Source: Demequina sp. NBRC 110056
Lineage (GTDB): Bacteria > Actinomycetota > Actinomycetes > Actinomycetales > Demequinaceae
Length of the DNA stretch: 64,000 nt
Assembly (NCBI RefSeq): GCF_002090155.1
Contig: NZ_BBRM01000002.1
Location: 434,001-498,000 of the forward strand
Direction: 5' to 3'
Below, in pieces: positions 6,834-15,198 of this stretch (positions within the stretch are counted from its first letter, which is position 1; the number at the start of each line of letters is the position of its first letter). The notes beneath the pieces were generated by a model that did not search any database, had not been told where the DNA came from, and saw only the letters and a list, made by a program, of their open reading frames with translations. The position numbers and the translations under genes were made by a program.

Positions 6834-8159
6834 CTACTGAGCGAACGCCGTCGTCGTCAGGAAGGCGTGCAGCTCCGCCCGCCACACCTGCCAGGTGTGC
6901 GCTCCCGGAACGTTCGTCTCGGTGACCCGGCCACCCGCCTCGCGGTAGGCCGCCGCACGCTCGGGCGACGAGTCGGCGATGCCGACGATCCCGTCGTCGA
7001 CGCCCACCCCGACATGGATGCCGGCGGCCTGCCGGACAGCCCTGCGCGCCTGCGCATCGAGGCCATGCCACCCTTCGGGCACGGGGGCGGCCGACCAGAT
7101 CCCGTACCAGGCGAAGAGCTCAGGATGCCGCTCGAGCAGCCCAACGGCCAACGCCCCGCCCATCGACAGACCACCGAACGCGCGGTGATCGCGCTCCGAC
7201 GAGACGTGGAACGCGGACTCGACGTACGGCAGCACGCCCGTGGTGAGCTCGTCGACGTAGGCGGCGTGGAAGGCGGCGGAGCCGGTCGGCTCGTCCGTCA
7301 GTCCGCCGAAGTCGGTGGTCACCGCGACGATAGCCGGGATGTCCCCGTCCGCGATCGCGTGATCGAGGATCTGCGCTGCGCGGCCGTCGGCGAACCAAGC
7401 AGTCTCGTTCTCCCCCATGCCGTGGGACAGCACGAGCAGCGGATACGGCTCGGGGCGATCCGGGTCGTACCCGGACGGGAGGTAGACGCCGAGCGCACGC
7501 TCGCCCTCAGGCGCCGTCGAGAGCGCCGACGCATACGTATGGTGCTCGAGCCGTCCCCTCTCCCCCTCGGCGGCGTCGCTCTCGTAGCCCACGTCGTAGG
7601 TGGGATGCTCGGAGTCGGAGGGGACGTACACCTGGCTCGTGCGCTGGTGGCCCGCTCCCTCTTCCCCGGCGAACGGCGGAGGGTTGGTCGGATCGAGATG
7701 GCCGCGGCACAGCGCTGCGCGTTCGCACTCGCCCTCCACGAACCCGTAGCTGTAGGTCCCTGCCGGCATCGCGGTGGCGAGCTCCCACCAGCCGTCGGGC
7801 TGGAGCTCCAACGCCGCCGGTGGCTGGGAGACCAGCGGGTGCGACACATCGCCGGGACGCCAGTCGTCTCCGAGGCGAGCGTCGTGGCCGAGGGTGCGCG
7901 TAATGGCGTCGGGCGACGTGAAGTACGCGTCGCCCACGAGGCCCACCGCCTCCGCGTCGGGTGCCCAGTAGCGGAACGTCACCTCGTAGCCGGTCGGCGA
8001 TCGCTCCGTGGGCGTCACGATGACGCCGTCGCCGCTCACCTCGCCGCTCACCTCAGCGGGCTCCGACGAGCAGGCAGCGAGGACGCCGACAACCAGTGCG
8101 GTGACGGACCACGCCAGACCCCGACGGGGCACCGAGGGACCGCGCGTCACTGGACTCAC
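6834..8159 (-). CDS. Lipoprotein esterase of the esterase-D/feruloyl-esterase type
   Basis: A 441-residue exported hydrolase. The N-terminus has a charged start, a hydrophobic stretch and the lipobox LAAC, so it should be lipid-anchored on the outer face of the membrane. Residues about 55-160 look like a CBM48/early-set beta-sandwich (VTFRYWAPDAEAVGLVG). The catalytic domain follows, with nucleophile GGLSMGG and histidine GAHTWQVW. This architecture is known from xylan- and ester-cleaving enzymes of plant-polymer degraders; the exact ester is not known. The GTG at 8159 is used, but the GTG at 8150, 4-6 nt after a GGGGTGAG stretch, is equally possible. Confidence 0.83.
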   Translation of the reverse strand: MSPVTRGPSVPRRGLAWSVTALVVGVLAACSSEPAEVSGEVSGDGVIVTPTERSPTGYEVTFRYWAPDAEAVGLVGDAYFTSPDAITRTLGHDARLGDDWRPGDVSHPLVSQPPAALELQPDGWWELATAMPAGTYSYGFVEGECERAALCRGHLDPTNPPPFAGEEGAGHQRTSQVYVPSDSEHPTYDVGYESDAAEGERGRLEHHTYASALSTAPEGERALGVYLPSGYDPDRPEPYPLLVLSHGMGENETAWFADGRAAQILDHAIADGDIPAIVAVTTDFGGLTDEPTGSAAFHAAYVDELTTGVLPYVESAFHVSSERDHRAFGGLSMGGALAVGLLERHPELFAWYGIWSAAPVPEGWHGLDAQARRAVRQAAGIHVGVGVDDGIVGIADSSPERAAAYREAGGRVTETNVPGAHTWQVWRAELHAFLTTTAFAQ

Positions 8160-8214
8160 CCCCCTGCCGACCGAGTTCCTCGATCGTAGACCCGGCGGGC
8201 GCGCCGCGACCGGC

Positions 8215-11200
8215 TCAGCCCACCTCGAGGATCAGGTCCCCTCCCCCGAGCGTCATGGTGCCCTCGAACGCGATTCGCTTGACCGTGCCAGCGATCGGCG
8301 TGGTGATCGCGGACTCCATCTTCATGGCCTCGATCAACGCGACGGTCTGACCGACCTCGACGGCATCGCCCTCGGAGACCGTCGGCGCGACGGCGCCCGA
8401 GAACGGGGAGCCGATCGACCCCTGTCGTGCCGGGTCGGCCTTCTCGCGCGCCACGACCTCCACGGCGGCCGACTCGTCTCGGACCTGGACCGGCCTGATC
8501 GAGCCGTTGTAGGTGAAGATCGCCGTGCGTTCGCCGTGGTCGTCGGGCTCGCCGAGCGCCTCGAGCGACACGATCATGCGCACGCCGCGATGCAGGTCGA
8601 TGCTGACCTCCTCGCCGCTGCCGATCGACATGCCGTACAGGTACCGGAACGTGTCGACCACGGAGATGTCGCCGTACCGGGCGACGGCCTCGTCGAAGTC
8701 CTTGGCGGGTCCCGGGAAGAGCAGATGGTTCAGGCGGCGGCGGCGCTCGGGACCGGCCGATGCGAGGGCCGCCCGGTCGTCGTCGCTGAGGTCCTCTCGC
8801 GCGCGGCCCTCTCCCCTGCCCTCGAGGGCCTTGGAGCGGAACGGCTCGGGCCAGCCGCCCGGCGGGTCGCCGAGCTCGCCCTGGAGGAACCCGATGACGC
8901 TGTCGGGAAGGTCGTAGCTGCCCGGGTTGTCCTCGAAGTCCGCCGGATCCGCGCCTGCCGCCACCAGGTGCAGCGCGAGGTCGCCTACGACCTTGGACGA
9001 GGGCGTGACCTTGACGAGACGGCCCAGGATGCGGTCTGCCGCCGCATACATGTCCTCGATCTGCTCGAACTTGTCGGCCAGGCCCAGCGAGATCGCCTGC
9101 TGGCGGAGGTTCGAGAGCTGGCCGCCGGGGATCTCGTGTCGGTACACACGACCCGTCGGTCCTGGCAGACCGGACTCGAACGGCGCGTAGAGCTTGCGCA
9201 CGGCCTCCCAGTAGGGCTCGAGGTCCTGAGCCGCGGCGAGCGAGATCCCCGTGTCCCGCGACGTGTGCTCGAGCGCGGCCACGAGAGCGCTCATCGGCGG
9301 CTGGGACGTGGTCCCCGCCATGGCCGCGGACGCCACATCCACGGCGTCCACCCCGGCCTCCGCCGCGGCGAGGAGCGTGCCGATCTGGCCGCCGGCAGTG
9401 TCGTGGGTGTGCAGGTGCACGGGGAGGTCGAATCGACGGCGCAGGGCGTCGACGAGCATGTACGCGGCGGCCGGGCGCAGCAGTCCCGCCATGTCCTTGA
9501 TCGCGAGCATGTGGGCGCCGGCCTCGACCAGCTGGTCCGCCAGTCGAAGGTAGTAGTCGAGCGTGTAGAGGTCCTCGTCGGGCGCGATCATGTTGCCCGT
9601 GTAGCACAGCGTCGCCTCGGCCACGGATTGACCGGTCGCGCGCACGGCCTCGATGGCGGGGCGCATCTGCTCGACGTCATTCAGGGCGTCGAAGATGCGG
9701 AAGATGTCGATCCCGGTCTCGGTCGCCTCCTCGACGAAGGCGCGCGCCACCTCATCCGGGTACGGCGTGTACCCGACGGTGTTGCGTCCCCGGAGCAGCA
9801 TCTGGAGCGCGACGTTGGGCACCGCCTTGCGCAGGTCCTCGAGGCGCAGCCAGGGGTCCTCCGACAGGAAGCGCATCGCGACGTCGTAGGTGGCGCCGCC
9901 CCAGCACTCGATCGACAGCAGATCAGGAGTCATGCGGGAGACGTGGCCGGCGGCCTTGACGAGGTCGTAGGTGCGCACGCGGGTGGCGAGCAGCGACTGG
10001 TGAGCATCGCGCATCGTCGTGTCGGTCACCCGGAGAGCCTTCGCGGCGCGCAGCTCCGCGGCGAAGCCCTCGGGGCCGAGCTCGAGGAGCCGCTGGCGCG
10101 ACCCTGACGGAGGCTCTTCGGTGAGGTCGATGGCCGGGAGCTTGGAGGCCGGCTGCAGTGCGGCGGCCGGAGGCTCGCCGTGCGGGCGGTTGACCGTCTG
10201 GTAGCCCAGGAACGAGAGCAGCTTGGTGGACCTCTCGGCGCTCTCCGGCACCTCGAGCAGCTGCGGACGCTGCTCGATGAACGCGGTCGTCACTCCCCCG
10301 GCACGGAAGTCCGGGTCGTCGACGACGGCACGGAGGAAGCGGATGTTGCTCGTGACGCCGCGAATCCGGAACTCGGCGAGGGCGCGCGCCGAGCGTCGTA
10401 CGGCGGTCTCGAAGTCGTGTCCGCGGCACGTGAGCTTGACCAGCATCGAGTCGAAGTGTCCTGTGACCGTGTGCCCCGCCATGCCGGTCGCGCCGTCGAG
10501 GCGGATGCCCGCACCGCCCGGCGAGCGGTACGCCAGGATGCGGCCCGTGTCCGGAAGGAAGCCGTTCGTGGGGTCCTCGGTCGTGATGCGTGTCTGCACC
10601 GCGAAGCCCTTGGTGCGGATCTCCTCCTGGACGATGCCGATGTCTTCGAGGGTCTCCCCCGAGGCGATCCTCATCTGGGCGCTCACGATGTCGATGTCGG
10701 TGACCTCCTCGGTCACCGTGTGCTCGACCTGGATGCGGGGGTTCATCTCGATGAAGACGTGCTGGCCCGCGCGCTCCCCCTCGGTAGCGAGCAGGAACTC
10801 GACGGTCCCGGCGTTGCGGTAGCCGATCGACTCGGCGAAGGCCACGGCGTCCCGACACAGGGCCTCGCGGATCTCCGGGTCGAGCGCGGGCGCCGGGGCG
10901 ATCTCCACGACCTTCTGGTGGCGCCGCTGGACGGAGCAGTCGCGCTCGTAGAGGTGGACGATGTTGCCCTCGCCGTCGGCGAGGATCTGCACCTCGATGT
11001 GCCGGGGGCCGAGCACGGCCTGCTCGAGGAAGACCGTCGCGTCTCCGAAGGCGTTGCTTGCTTCGCGCATGGCCGCAGCCAGCGCGTCGGGAAGGTCCTC
11101 ACGCCGCTCGACGCGGCGCATCCCGCGTCCGCCACCTCCGGCGACGGCCTTGACGAAGACCGGGAAGCCGATGCGGTCCGCGGCCTCGACGAGCTCGTCA

Positions 11201-11622
11201 GGGTCGGTGGAGGGCTCGGAGGAGTCGAGCACCGGCACCCCCGCGGCACGCGCCGCCTTGAGCGCCGCGACCTTGTCTCCTGCCTGCGCGAGCACCTCGG
11301 GCGGCGGGCCGATGAAGGTGATCCCCTCCTCCTCGCAGCGCCGGGCGAGATCCACGTTCTCCGACAGGAAGCCGTACCCCGGGTAGATCGCGTCGGCGCC
11401 GGAGAGCTTCGCGACGCGGATCATCTCGTCGATGTCCAGGTAGGCCTTGACGGGATGGCCCTCGACCCCGATCTCGTATGCCTCGTCCGCCTTCACCCGG
11501 TGCTCGGACAGGCGATCCTCGTGCGGGAAGACCGCCACGTGGCGGGCGCCGAGCTCGTAGGCGGCGCGGAACGCGCGCACCGCGATCTCGGCGCGGTTGG
11601 CGACCAGGACTTTAGAGAACAT
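8215..11622 (-). CDS. pyc: Pyruvate carboxylase, single-chain
   Basis: A 1135-residue biotin enzyme that converts pyruvate, bicarbonate and ATP to oxaloacetate for anaplerosis. The biotin carboxylase part spans residues 1 to about 455 with the glycine loop GGGGRGM and the FIEMNPRIQVEHTVTE motif. The carboxyltransferase part runs from about 515 to 990 (RVTDTTMRDAHQSLLATR, metal-site HTHD). The carrier domain ends the chain with EAMKM, biotinyl lysine K1101. Length and order match the family. GAAGGGAAG precedes the ATG. Upstream is a hairpin and then the MerR gene, so pyc probably has its own promoter in the AT-richer stretch around 11694-11717. Confidence 0.97.
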   Translation of the reverse strand: MFSKVLVANRAEIAVRAFRAAYELGARHVAVFPHEDRLSEHRVKADEAYEIGVEGHPVKAYLDIDEMIRVAKLSGADAIYPGYGFLSENVDLARRCEEEGITFIGPPPEVLAQAGDKVAALKAARAAGVPVLDSSEPSTDPDELVEAADRIGFPVFVKAVAGGGGRGMRRVERREDLPDALAAAMREASNAFGDATVFLEQAVLGPRHIEVQILADGEGNIVHLYERDCSVQRRHQKVVEIAPAPALDPEIREALCRDAVAFAESIGYRNAGTVEFLLATEGERAGQHVFIEMNPRIQVEHTVTEEVTDIDIVSAQMRIASGETLEDIGIVQEEIRTKGFAVQTRITTEDPTNGFLPDTGRILAYRSPGGAGIRLDGATGMAGHTVTGHFDSMLVKLTCRGHDFETAVRRSARALAEFRIRGVTSNIRFLRAVVDDPDFRAGGVTTAFIEQRPQLLEVPESAERSTKLLSFLGYQTVNRPHGEPPAAALQPASKLPAIDLTEEPPSGSRQRLLELGPEGFAAELRAAKALRVTDTTMRDAHQSLLATRVRTYDLVKAAGHVSRMTPDLLSIECWGGATYDVAMRFLSEDPWLRLEDLRKAVPNVALQMLLRGRNTVGYTPYPDEVARAFVEEATETGIDIFRIFDALNDVEQMRPAIEAVRATGQSVAEATLCYTGNMIAPDEDLYTLDYYLRLADQLVEAGAHMLAIKDMAGLLRPAAAYMLVDALRRRFDLPVHLHTHDTAGGQIGTLLAAAEAGVDAVDVASAAMAGTTSQPPMSALVAALEHTSRDTGISLAAAQDLEPYWEAVRKLYAPFESGLPGPTGRVYRHEIPGGQLSNLRQQAISLGLADKFEQIEDMYAAADRILGRLVKVTPSSKVVGDLALHLVAAGADPADFEDNPGSYDLPDSVIGFLQGELGDPPGGWPEPFRSKALEGRGEGRAREDLSDDDRAALASAGPERRRRLNHLLFPGPAKDFDEAVARYGDISVVDTFRYLYGMSIGSGEEVSIDLHRGVRMIVSLEALGEPDDHGERTAIFTYNGSIRPVQVRDESAAVEVVAREKADPARQGSIGSPFSGAVAPTVSEGDAVEVGQTVALIEAMKMESAITTPIAGTVKRIAFEGTMTLGGGDLILEVG

Positions 11623-11667
11623 TGACTTCCCTTCGACGTTCGCCTCAGTCTGCCAGCCAGAACGCGC

Positions 11668-11685
11668 CCCGTCATCGCCGACGGG
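11668..11685 (-). terminator. Hairpin between the MerR gene and pyc
   Basis: CCCGTC (11668-11673) and GACGGG (11680-11685) can pair around a 6-base loop, just after the stop of the MerR gene on the minus strand. No clear T-run follows. A terminator of the MerR transcript is the simplest reading. Confidence 0.35.
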
Positions 11686-11720
11686 CGGGAAGGTTTCGAA
11701 AGTTGCTTAGAAAATACTGG

Positions 11721-12296
11721 TCAGCTGGCGTTGGTGCGCTTCGCGCGCCGCATCGCGAGCTCGTCAACTTCATCGGAAGTTGCCGCGGGGACGTCGCCGC
11801 GGTCCGCGGGAAGCGCCGACAGCGAGCCCTCGAGCTCGCGCCAGACCTTGCCCAGCGCGATGCCGAAGACGCCCTGGCCACCCTGGACCAGGTCGATGAC
11901 CTCGTCGTCGGAGGTGCACTCGTACACCGAGGCGCCGTCGGACATGAGGGTGATCTGGGACAGATCCTCGATGCCGCGCTCGCGCAGCGTGCTCACCGCG
12001 GTGCGGATCTGCTGGAGCGACACGCCCGAGTCGAGGAGGCGCTTGACCACCCTCAGGACGAGGATGTCGCGGAACCCGTAGAGGCGCTGCGTGCCTGAGC
12101 CGGTCGCGGACTTGACGCTCGGCTCGACGAGCCCGGTGCGGGCCCAGTAGTCGAGCTGACGGTAGGTGATCCCCGCCGCCTTGCAGGCGGTGGGTCCGCG
12201 GTAGCCGGCGTTCTCGTCGAGGTGGGCGAGGCCGTCGTCGAAGAGGATGCCCTGGTCGCGCACCGGGGTCACGTCCTGACCGCCCTGCTCCGCCAT
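11721..12296 (-). CDS. MerR-family regulator (Rv1830-like)
   Basis: A 191-residue regulator. The MerR HTH is clear: GPTACKAAGITYRQLDYWARTGLVEPS, then a dimerisation helix VLRVVKRLLDSGVSLQQIRTAVSTL. No metal-binding cysteines are present at the C-terminus, so it is not a metal sensor. In mycobacteria a second MerR gene of this kind lies near garA and ftsR, and the same neighbourhood is seen here. GAGGGAGA precedes the ATG at 12296; an upstream in-frame start is less likely. It has a good sigma-70-like promoter of its own in the gap before it. Confidence 0.85.
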   Translation of the reverse strand: MAEQGGQDVTPVRDQGILFDDGLAHLDENAGYRGPTACKAAGITYRQLDYWARTGLVEPSVKSATGSGTQRLYGFRDILVLRVVKRLLDSGVSLQQIRTAVSTLRERGIEDLSQITLMSDGASVYECTSDDEVIDLVQGGQGVFGIALGKVWRELEGSLSALPADRGDVPAATSDEVDELAMRRAKRTNAS

Positions 12297-12324
12297 CGCG
12301 TCTCCCTCGTAGCTCTCGTCCTCA

Positions 12325-12353
12325 ACGGTAGGGCCGGGCCCCACCGCGGTCAA
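12325..12353 (-). promoter_or_regulatory. Sigma-70-type promoter of the Rv1830-like MerR gene
   Basis: On the minus strand a -35 TTGACC (12353-12348), a spacer of exactly 17 bases and a -10 TACCGT (12330-12325) lie about 29 bases before the ATG at 12296. The promoter splits this gene from the FHA/ftsR unit. A second CGTTGACC on the plus strand at 12381-12388 forms a wide inverted repeat with the -35 region. Confidence 0.6.
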
Positions 12354-12401
12354 CGACCCCCGCCGACGTGGCGCGCAGTCCGTTGACCGTCCTTGCTGTC
12401 G

Positions 12402-13136
12402 TTATCGGTCGATCTGGGCGTGCACACAAGCCGAGAACAGCGCGACCGCCGCATCGGCGCGGTGGCGCACGATCGCATCGGCGCTCTCGTCGTCTCCCCT
12501 GCCCCGGCGCGGGCGCGCGGCGTCGCGAGCGAGGTCGGCCTCGCGGCCGGCGGCGCGGGCGAGGCTCGTGAGCGATCGGGGGTCCGCTCCCGCGGACAGG
12601 TAGGCCGCGCCGGCGGTCACGAGCGGCACGCAGTCGTGCTCGTACCGCGCCGGTCCGGTCGTGGAGATCAGACCCGCGCCATCGAGGGCATCCACGACCT
12701 CCGGCTCCACTCCCGCCGCCTCGGCGAGCTGCGCGCGCGTCAGCTGCGCCGACGACTCCGTGACCGCGCGGGGGCCGATGGCTTGGTGGACGCGACCGGC
12801 GTCGAGGTCGGCGAGCTGCGTCGCGATCGCCTGGAGCGGCAGGTACTCGTCCCGCTGGCGGCGTAGGACGAATCGGAGCCGCTCCACGTCAGCGGCCGAG
12901 TACAAGCGGTAGCCTCCGCCGGAACGGTGAGGGCTGACGAGGCCGTTGGCGTCCAGGAAGCGGAGCTTGGACGGCGTGAGGGCGGGGAACTCGTGCACGA
13001 GCTGAGCCAGCACGTCGCTCACCCGCAGCTCGGGGTCGTGGGACAGCTGCTGCGGCCACGGGAGACCCTGCGCCGCGCCTCGCTCCTGCTCGCGCTCGGG
13101 CCCCTCGTCGGGAACCAGCGCCCGGAGAGCCGTCAT
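12402..13136 (-). CDS. ftsR: MerR-family cell-division regulator FtsR homologue
   Basis: A 244-residue MerR protein. The N-terminal part RVSDVLAQLVHEFPALTPSKLRFLDANGLVSPHRSG and the helix RRQRDEYLPLQAIATQL are hallmarks of the FtsR/Rv1828 group. In Corynebacterium FtsR activates ftsZ, so a role in cell division is inferred by orthology. The C-terminal region contains a second helical module (LTRAQLAEAAGVEPEVVDAL). The ATG is 4 bp after the FHA gene's stop, so the two are cotranscribed. The order FHA-ftsR is conserved in actinobacteria. The nuclease gene often found between ftsR and the next MerR gene is absent here. Confidence 0.85.
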   Translation of the reverse strand: MTALRALVPDEGPEREQERGAAQGLPWPQQLSHDPELRVSDVLAQLVHEFPALTPSKLRFLDANGLVSPHRSGGGYRLYSAADVERLRFVLRRQRDEYLPLQAIATQLADLDAGRVHQAIGPRAVTESSAQLTRAQLAEAAGVEPEVVDALDGAGLISTTGPARYEHDCVPLVTAGAAYLSAGADPRSLTSLARAAGREADLARDAARPRRGRGDDESADAIVRHRADAAVALFSACVHAQIDR

Positions 13137-13140
13137 CGGA

Positions 13141-13563
13141 TCAGCCGACGGAACCGGGGTAGAACGTCATGCGGTACTTGCCGATCTGGACCTCGTCGCC
13201 CTCGTGAAGCTCCGCCTCGGTGACGCTCTCCCGGTTGAGGTACGTGCCGTTGAGCGAGCCAGCGTCCTGGACCAGGAAGCGCTTGCCGTCGCGCACGAAG
13301 CGCGCGTGCTCGCGGCTGACCGTCACGTCGTCGAGGAAGATGTCGCCGGAGACGGAGCGACCTGCGGTCGTCACGTCGACGTCGAGCAGGAATCGGGCGC
13401 CCTGGTTCGGTCCGTGGTGGACGATCAGCAGCGCGCAGGCCTCGTCGAGCGCATCCACTGCGGTCTGGTCCTGCGGCGACATCCGGTGCGGCGCGTGCTC
13501 GTCCGAGACGATGGGCGAGTCGAGGGACATCGTGCGTTCCACGGGGCTCTCGTCGTACGTCAT
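13141..13563 (-). CDS. garA: FHA-domain protein, GarA/OdhI homologue
   Basis: A 140-residue protein with a disordered N-terminus (about 1-45) and a forkhead-associated domain (about 46-135). The phosphothreonine-binding motifs GRSVSGDIFLDDVTVSREHARF and SLNGTY are intact. GarA/OdhI inhibits 2-oxoglutarate dehydrogenase and steers glutamate metabolism until a Ser/Thr kinase phosphorylates its ETTS motif. Here that motif is not present in standard form; the nearest candidate is VERTMSLDSP at residues 8-17. GGAGGAG precedes the ATG. It sits between the phosphatidyltransferase and ftsR genes with gaps of 31 and 4 bp, consistent with one operon. Confidence 0.85.
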   Translation of the reverse strand: MTYDESPVERTMSLDSPIVSDEHAPHRMSPQDQTAVDALDEACALLIVHHGPNQGARFLLDVDVTTAGRSVSGDIFLDDVTVSREHARFVRDGKRFLVQDAGSLNGTYLNRESVTEAELHEGDEVQIGKYRMTFYPGSVG

Positions 13564-13594
13564 CGCTCCTCCTTCCGTGGTCGGGCTGACCTCA

Positions 13595-14245
13595 TCATCC
13601 TAGGCTCTGAGGCGCGGTCGCGACAGACTCGCCGCCGGTGCCGCGATGCATCCTCGAGGCGATGTCTCGCACGTAGCCGATGCCGGAGATCCAGTACAGG
13701 ACGGCCGCCGCGCACGCTCCCACGACAGCCGCGACGTGGACCGCATCCCAGCGCTCGAACGCGACGAACGCCAGCGGCAGCGCGACGTAGAGGCCAGCCG
13801 TCGCGCACTTGCCGACGAAGGTGACGTGCGGCGGCTTCGCGCCGCGCCTGCGGCCCACCAGCAGCGCGATCCCGACCATGGCGTCGCGGACGAGGAGCAC
13901 GACGACCAGCCACCACGGGATGATGTCGCGCAACGCGAGACCCACCACGACCACGGCCGTGAGGAGTCGGTCTGCCGCGGGGTCGAGCATCCGCCCGAGC
14001 TCCGAGACCTGGTGCCACCGACGCGCGAGGAAGCCGTCCAAGAAGTCGCTGATCCCCGCAGCGGCGAGGGCGGCGATCGCCCAGCCGTCGTACCCGGCGA
14101 TCAGCAGCCAGCCGAAGATGACGATGAGGCCGATGCGCACGAACGAGACCACGTTCGGCACGGTCCAGATGGTCGTCGCCGGGTGTGCGGGCGTGCCCGT
14201 CTCGTCCGTCGTCCCCTCGTCCGTCGTCTCTGCGCTGTCGCCCAC
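13595..14245 (-). CDS. CDP-alcohol phosphatidyltransferase family membrane protein
   Basis: A 216-residue membrane enzyme with about five to six helices. The complete family motif DG-x2-AR-x8-G-x3-D-x3-D is visible in DGFLARRWHQVSELGRMLDP and the following AAD. Members transfer a phosphatidyl group from CDP-diacylglycerol to an alcohol. The position next to garA matches mycobacterial pgsA2, but whether the acceptor is glycerol phosphate, inositol phosphate or another alcohol cannot be told. The start is GTG 14245; TAGACT lies 8 nt before it. It follows a small gene by 11 bp. Confidence 0.88.
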   Translation of the reverse strand: MGDSAETTDEGTTDETGTPAHPATTIWTVPNVVSFVRIGLIVIFGWLLIAGYDGWAIAALAAAGISDFLDGFLARRWHQVSELGRMLDPAADRLLTAVVVVGLALRDIIPWWLVVVLLVRDAMVGIALLVGRRRGAKPPHVTFVGKCATAGLYVALPLAFVAFERWDAVHVAAVVGACAAAVLYWISGIGYVRDIASRMHRGTGGESVATAPQSLG

Positions 14246-14256
14246 GGAGGGGGAGT

Positions 14257-14409
14257 CTACTGGTCCTCACCCTCCGAGGCGATGACCTTGTCGACGGTGG
14301 CGGCGGCGATGCGGTTGGCCTCGTCCTCGCTCGCGCCGCGCGCGAGCTCCTTCGCCTTGATCTGCTCCATCTTGTAGCGGCGGGTGTCGACCGCGTGCTC
14401 GTCTCCCAT
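14257..14409 (-). CDS. Small charged protein, 50 residues
   Basis: A short gene that begins MGDEHAVDTRRYKMEQIKAK and is rich in Lys, Arg and Glu. AGGAG sits 6 nt before the ATG at 14409. The pattern (KxxEQIK ... RGAS ... AxxIAAATVDK) resembles small actinobacterial proteins annotated as plasmid-stabilisation or Rho-N-like. That likeness is from memory of the pattern and does not give a function. It is the first gene of the presumed unit leading to the phosphatidyltransferase, FHA and ftsR genes. Codon use and the ribosome site support it as real. Confidence 0.65.
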   Translation of the reverse strand: MGDEHAVDTRRYKMEQIKAKELARGASEDEANRIAAATVDKVIASEGEDQ

Positions 14410-14559
14410 GACCGACTCCTTCTCTCGAGGCTCGACCTGCTCCAACATCTCCAGACTAGGGCGGGCGGCGGCGCGGCGCAGGGCGAGACGGGGCTTCGGC
14501 CCGACCCGCCTCGAGGCTCGCCTCAGCGCGCGGGCGCGCCCGTCCCTAGGGTGGGAGCC

Positions 14560-15189
14560 ATGCTCATCGAGAGCCGCGGTGCATCCCCGACGATCCATCC
14601 GAGCGCGTACGTCGCGCCCTCGGCCGTCGTCTGCGGCGACGTCAGGGTCGGCGAGGGGTCGCGCATCCTGCACGGCGCGGTGCTGACTGCCGAGGACGGG
14701 CCGGTGACGATCGGCGCGCGGGTCGTCGTGATGGAGAACGCAGTGATCAAGGGGCGCCGCGCGCACCCAGCCGTCGTGGGCGACCACGTGCTCATCGGGC
14801 CGCACGCCCACCTCAACGGAGCGACGGTCGAGTCCGAGAGCTTCATCGCCACCGGCGCGTCGCTCTTCCCCGGCTGCCTCGTGCGTGAGCGCTGCGAGGT
14901 CCGTGTCAACGCCGTGATCCAGGTCAACACCGCGCTCGCGCCCCGGTCCGTCGTGCCGATCGGCTGGATCGCGGTGGGCGATCCGGCTCAGCTGCTGCCC
15001 GCCCACGAGCACGCCGAGATCTGGCGCATCCAGGAGGGGCTCGACTTCCCGGGCACGGTCTACGACGCCACCCGCACGTCCTCGATGGAGGAGATCATGG
15101 CGAGGCAGTCCGCGTTCTACGGTGAGCACGCGAACGACGTCGTGATCGACGATGCCGGGCGCGAGACGTCCGGCGAGGACGAGCGCTGA
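14560..15189 (+). CDS. Gamma-carbonic-anhydrase-like hexapeptide-repeat protein
   Basis: A 209-residue left-handed beta-helix protein. Repeats run from about residue 10 to 150 (HPSAYVAPSAVVCGDVRVGEG, then IGARVVVMENAVIKG). Metal ligands expected in gamma-carbonic anhydrases can be matched to H in RRAHPAVVG and HVLIGPHAHLNG. Activity as a carbonic anhydrase is possible but not assured, since many homologues are inactive or bind acyl-CoA. The ATG at 14560 is chosen because TAGGGT (14547-14552) ends 7 nt upstream; a GTG at 14551 would overlap it. It stands alone, divergent from the small-protein operon. Confidence 0.8.
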   Translation: MLIESRGASPTIHPSAYVAPSAVVCGDVRVGEGSRILHGAVLTAEDGPVTIGARVVVMENAVIKGRRAHPAVVGDHVLIGPHAHLNGATVESESFIATGASLFPGCLVRERCEVRVNAVIQVNTALAPRSVVPIGWIAVGDPAQLLPAHEHAEIWRIQEGLDFPGTVYDATRTSSMEEIMARQSAFYGEHANDVVIDDAGRETSGEDER

Positions 15190-15198
15190 GCTGGACCG

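Noticed and set aside
14257..15129. A 290-residue minus-strand frame covering the gamma-carbonic-anhydrase gene
   Set aside because: Only its last 50 codons have a ribosome site and sensible composition; the rest is the shadow of the opposite gene.
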